Shown one piece after another: positions 12,702 to 12,725 of a stretch of DNA of 12,725 nucleotides (the first letter of the stretch is position 1; each line of letters begins with the position of its first letter). Origin of the DNA: Methanobacterium sp. GTDB taxonomy: Archaea; Methanobacteriota; Methanobacteria; Methanobacteriales; Methanobacteriaceae. Location of the stretch: positions 494-13,218 of the forward strand of contig PLXT01000013.1 of NCBI GenBank assembly GCA_003151535.1, written 5' to 3'. The notes under the pieces were generated by a model, which searched no databases, was not told where the DNA came from, and saw only the letters and a list, made by a program, of their open reading frames with translations. The translations under genes and the position numbers were made by a program.

Positions 12702-12725
12702 AGAATTTCTATTTACTTAATTTAT

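Overview
The window is AT-rich archaeal DNA, most likely from a methanogen of the Methanobacteriales (Methanobacterium-like). Three things point there. One gene encodes an ABC-type ATPase of the methyl-coenzyme M reductase 'component A2' (AtwA) family. There is an anaerobe-style oxidative-stress cluster of rubredoxins, ferritin, Fe-superoxide dismutase and archaeal-type peroxiredoxin. There is also a two-subunit 2-oxoacid:ferredoxin oxidoreductase. Genes are preceded by GGAGG/GGTGA-type ribosome binding sites, and several start with TTG or GTG.

Layout. Positions 1-528 are gene-free AT-rich DNA. A rubredoxin gene (529-696, +) converges on a leftward run of rubredoxin, rubredoxin, ferritin, peroxiredoxin and superoxide dismutase (3283 down to 763). 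Together these products would store iron, remove superoxide and peroxides, and supply rubredoxin as electron carrier. The peroxiredoxin gene has its own promoter-like region with a repeated motif. Next come a decayed pyrimidine-dimer glycosylase gene (3414-3843), a small ABM-like protein, and a universal stress protein with a palindrome in its promoter region. A solitary Myb/SANT-like DNA-binding protein (5390-5614) sits between two long non-coding gaps. The leftward atwA gene follows (5962-7695), with a good TATA box and a hairpin plus U-tract downstream. Upstream of atwA is a 126-128 bp element with terminal inverted repeats and target-site duplications (a MITE-like insertion). Beyond it lie the leftward genes for the beta and fused gamma-alpha subunits of the oxidoreductase (8172-10755), joined with a one-base gap.

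From 10938 to the right end the strand and character change. This stretch is a compact rightward series of small unrecognised genes of 33-130 codons. It includes a second Myb/SANT-like protein, a frameshifted gene, a duplicated leader/ribosome-binding-site module and overlapping start/stop codons. It resembles the edge of an integrated virus or other accessory element, but no integrase or structural gene is visible, so that is inference.

The items most worth a second look are the MITE-like insertion, the damaged glycosylase gene, the three rubredoxins of opposite predicted charge, the candidate operators of the peroxiredoxin and stress-protein genes, the Cys-to-Gln change at an expected cluster-ligand position in the oxidoreductase beta subunit, and the uncharacterised small-gene cluster.
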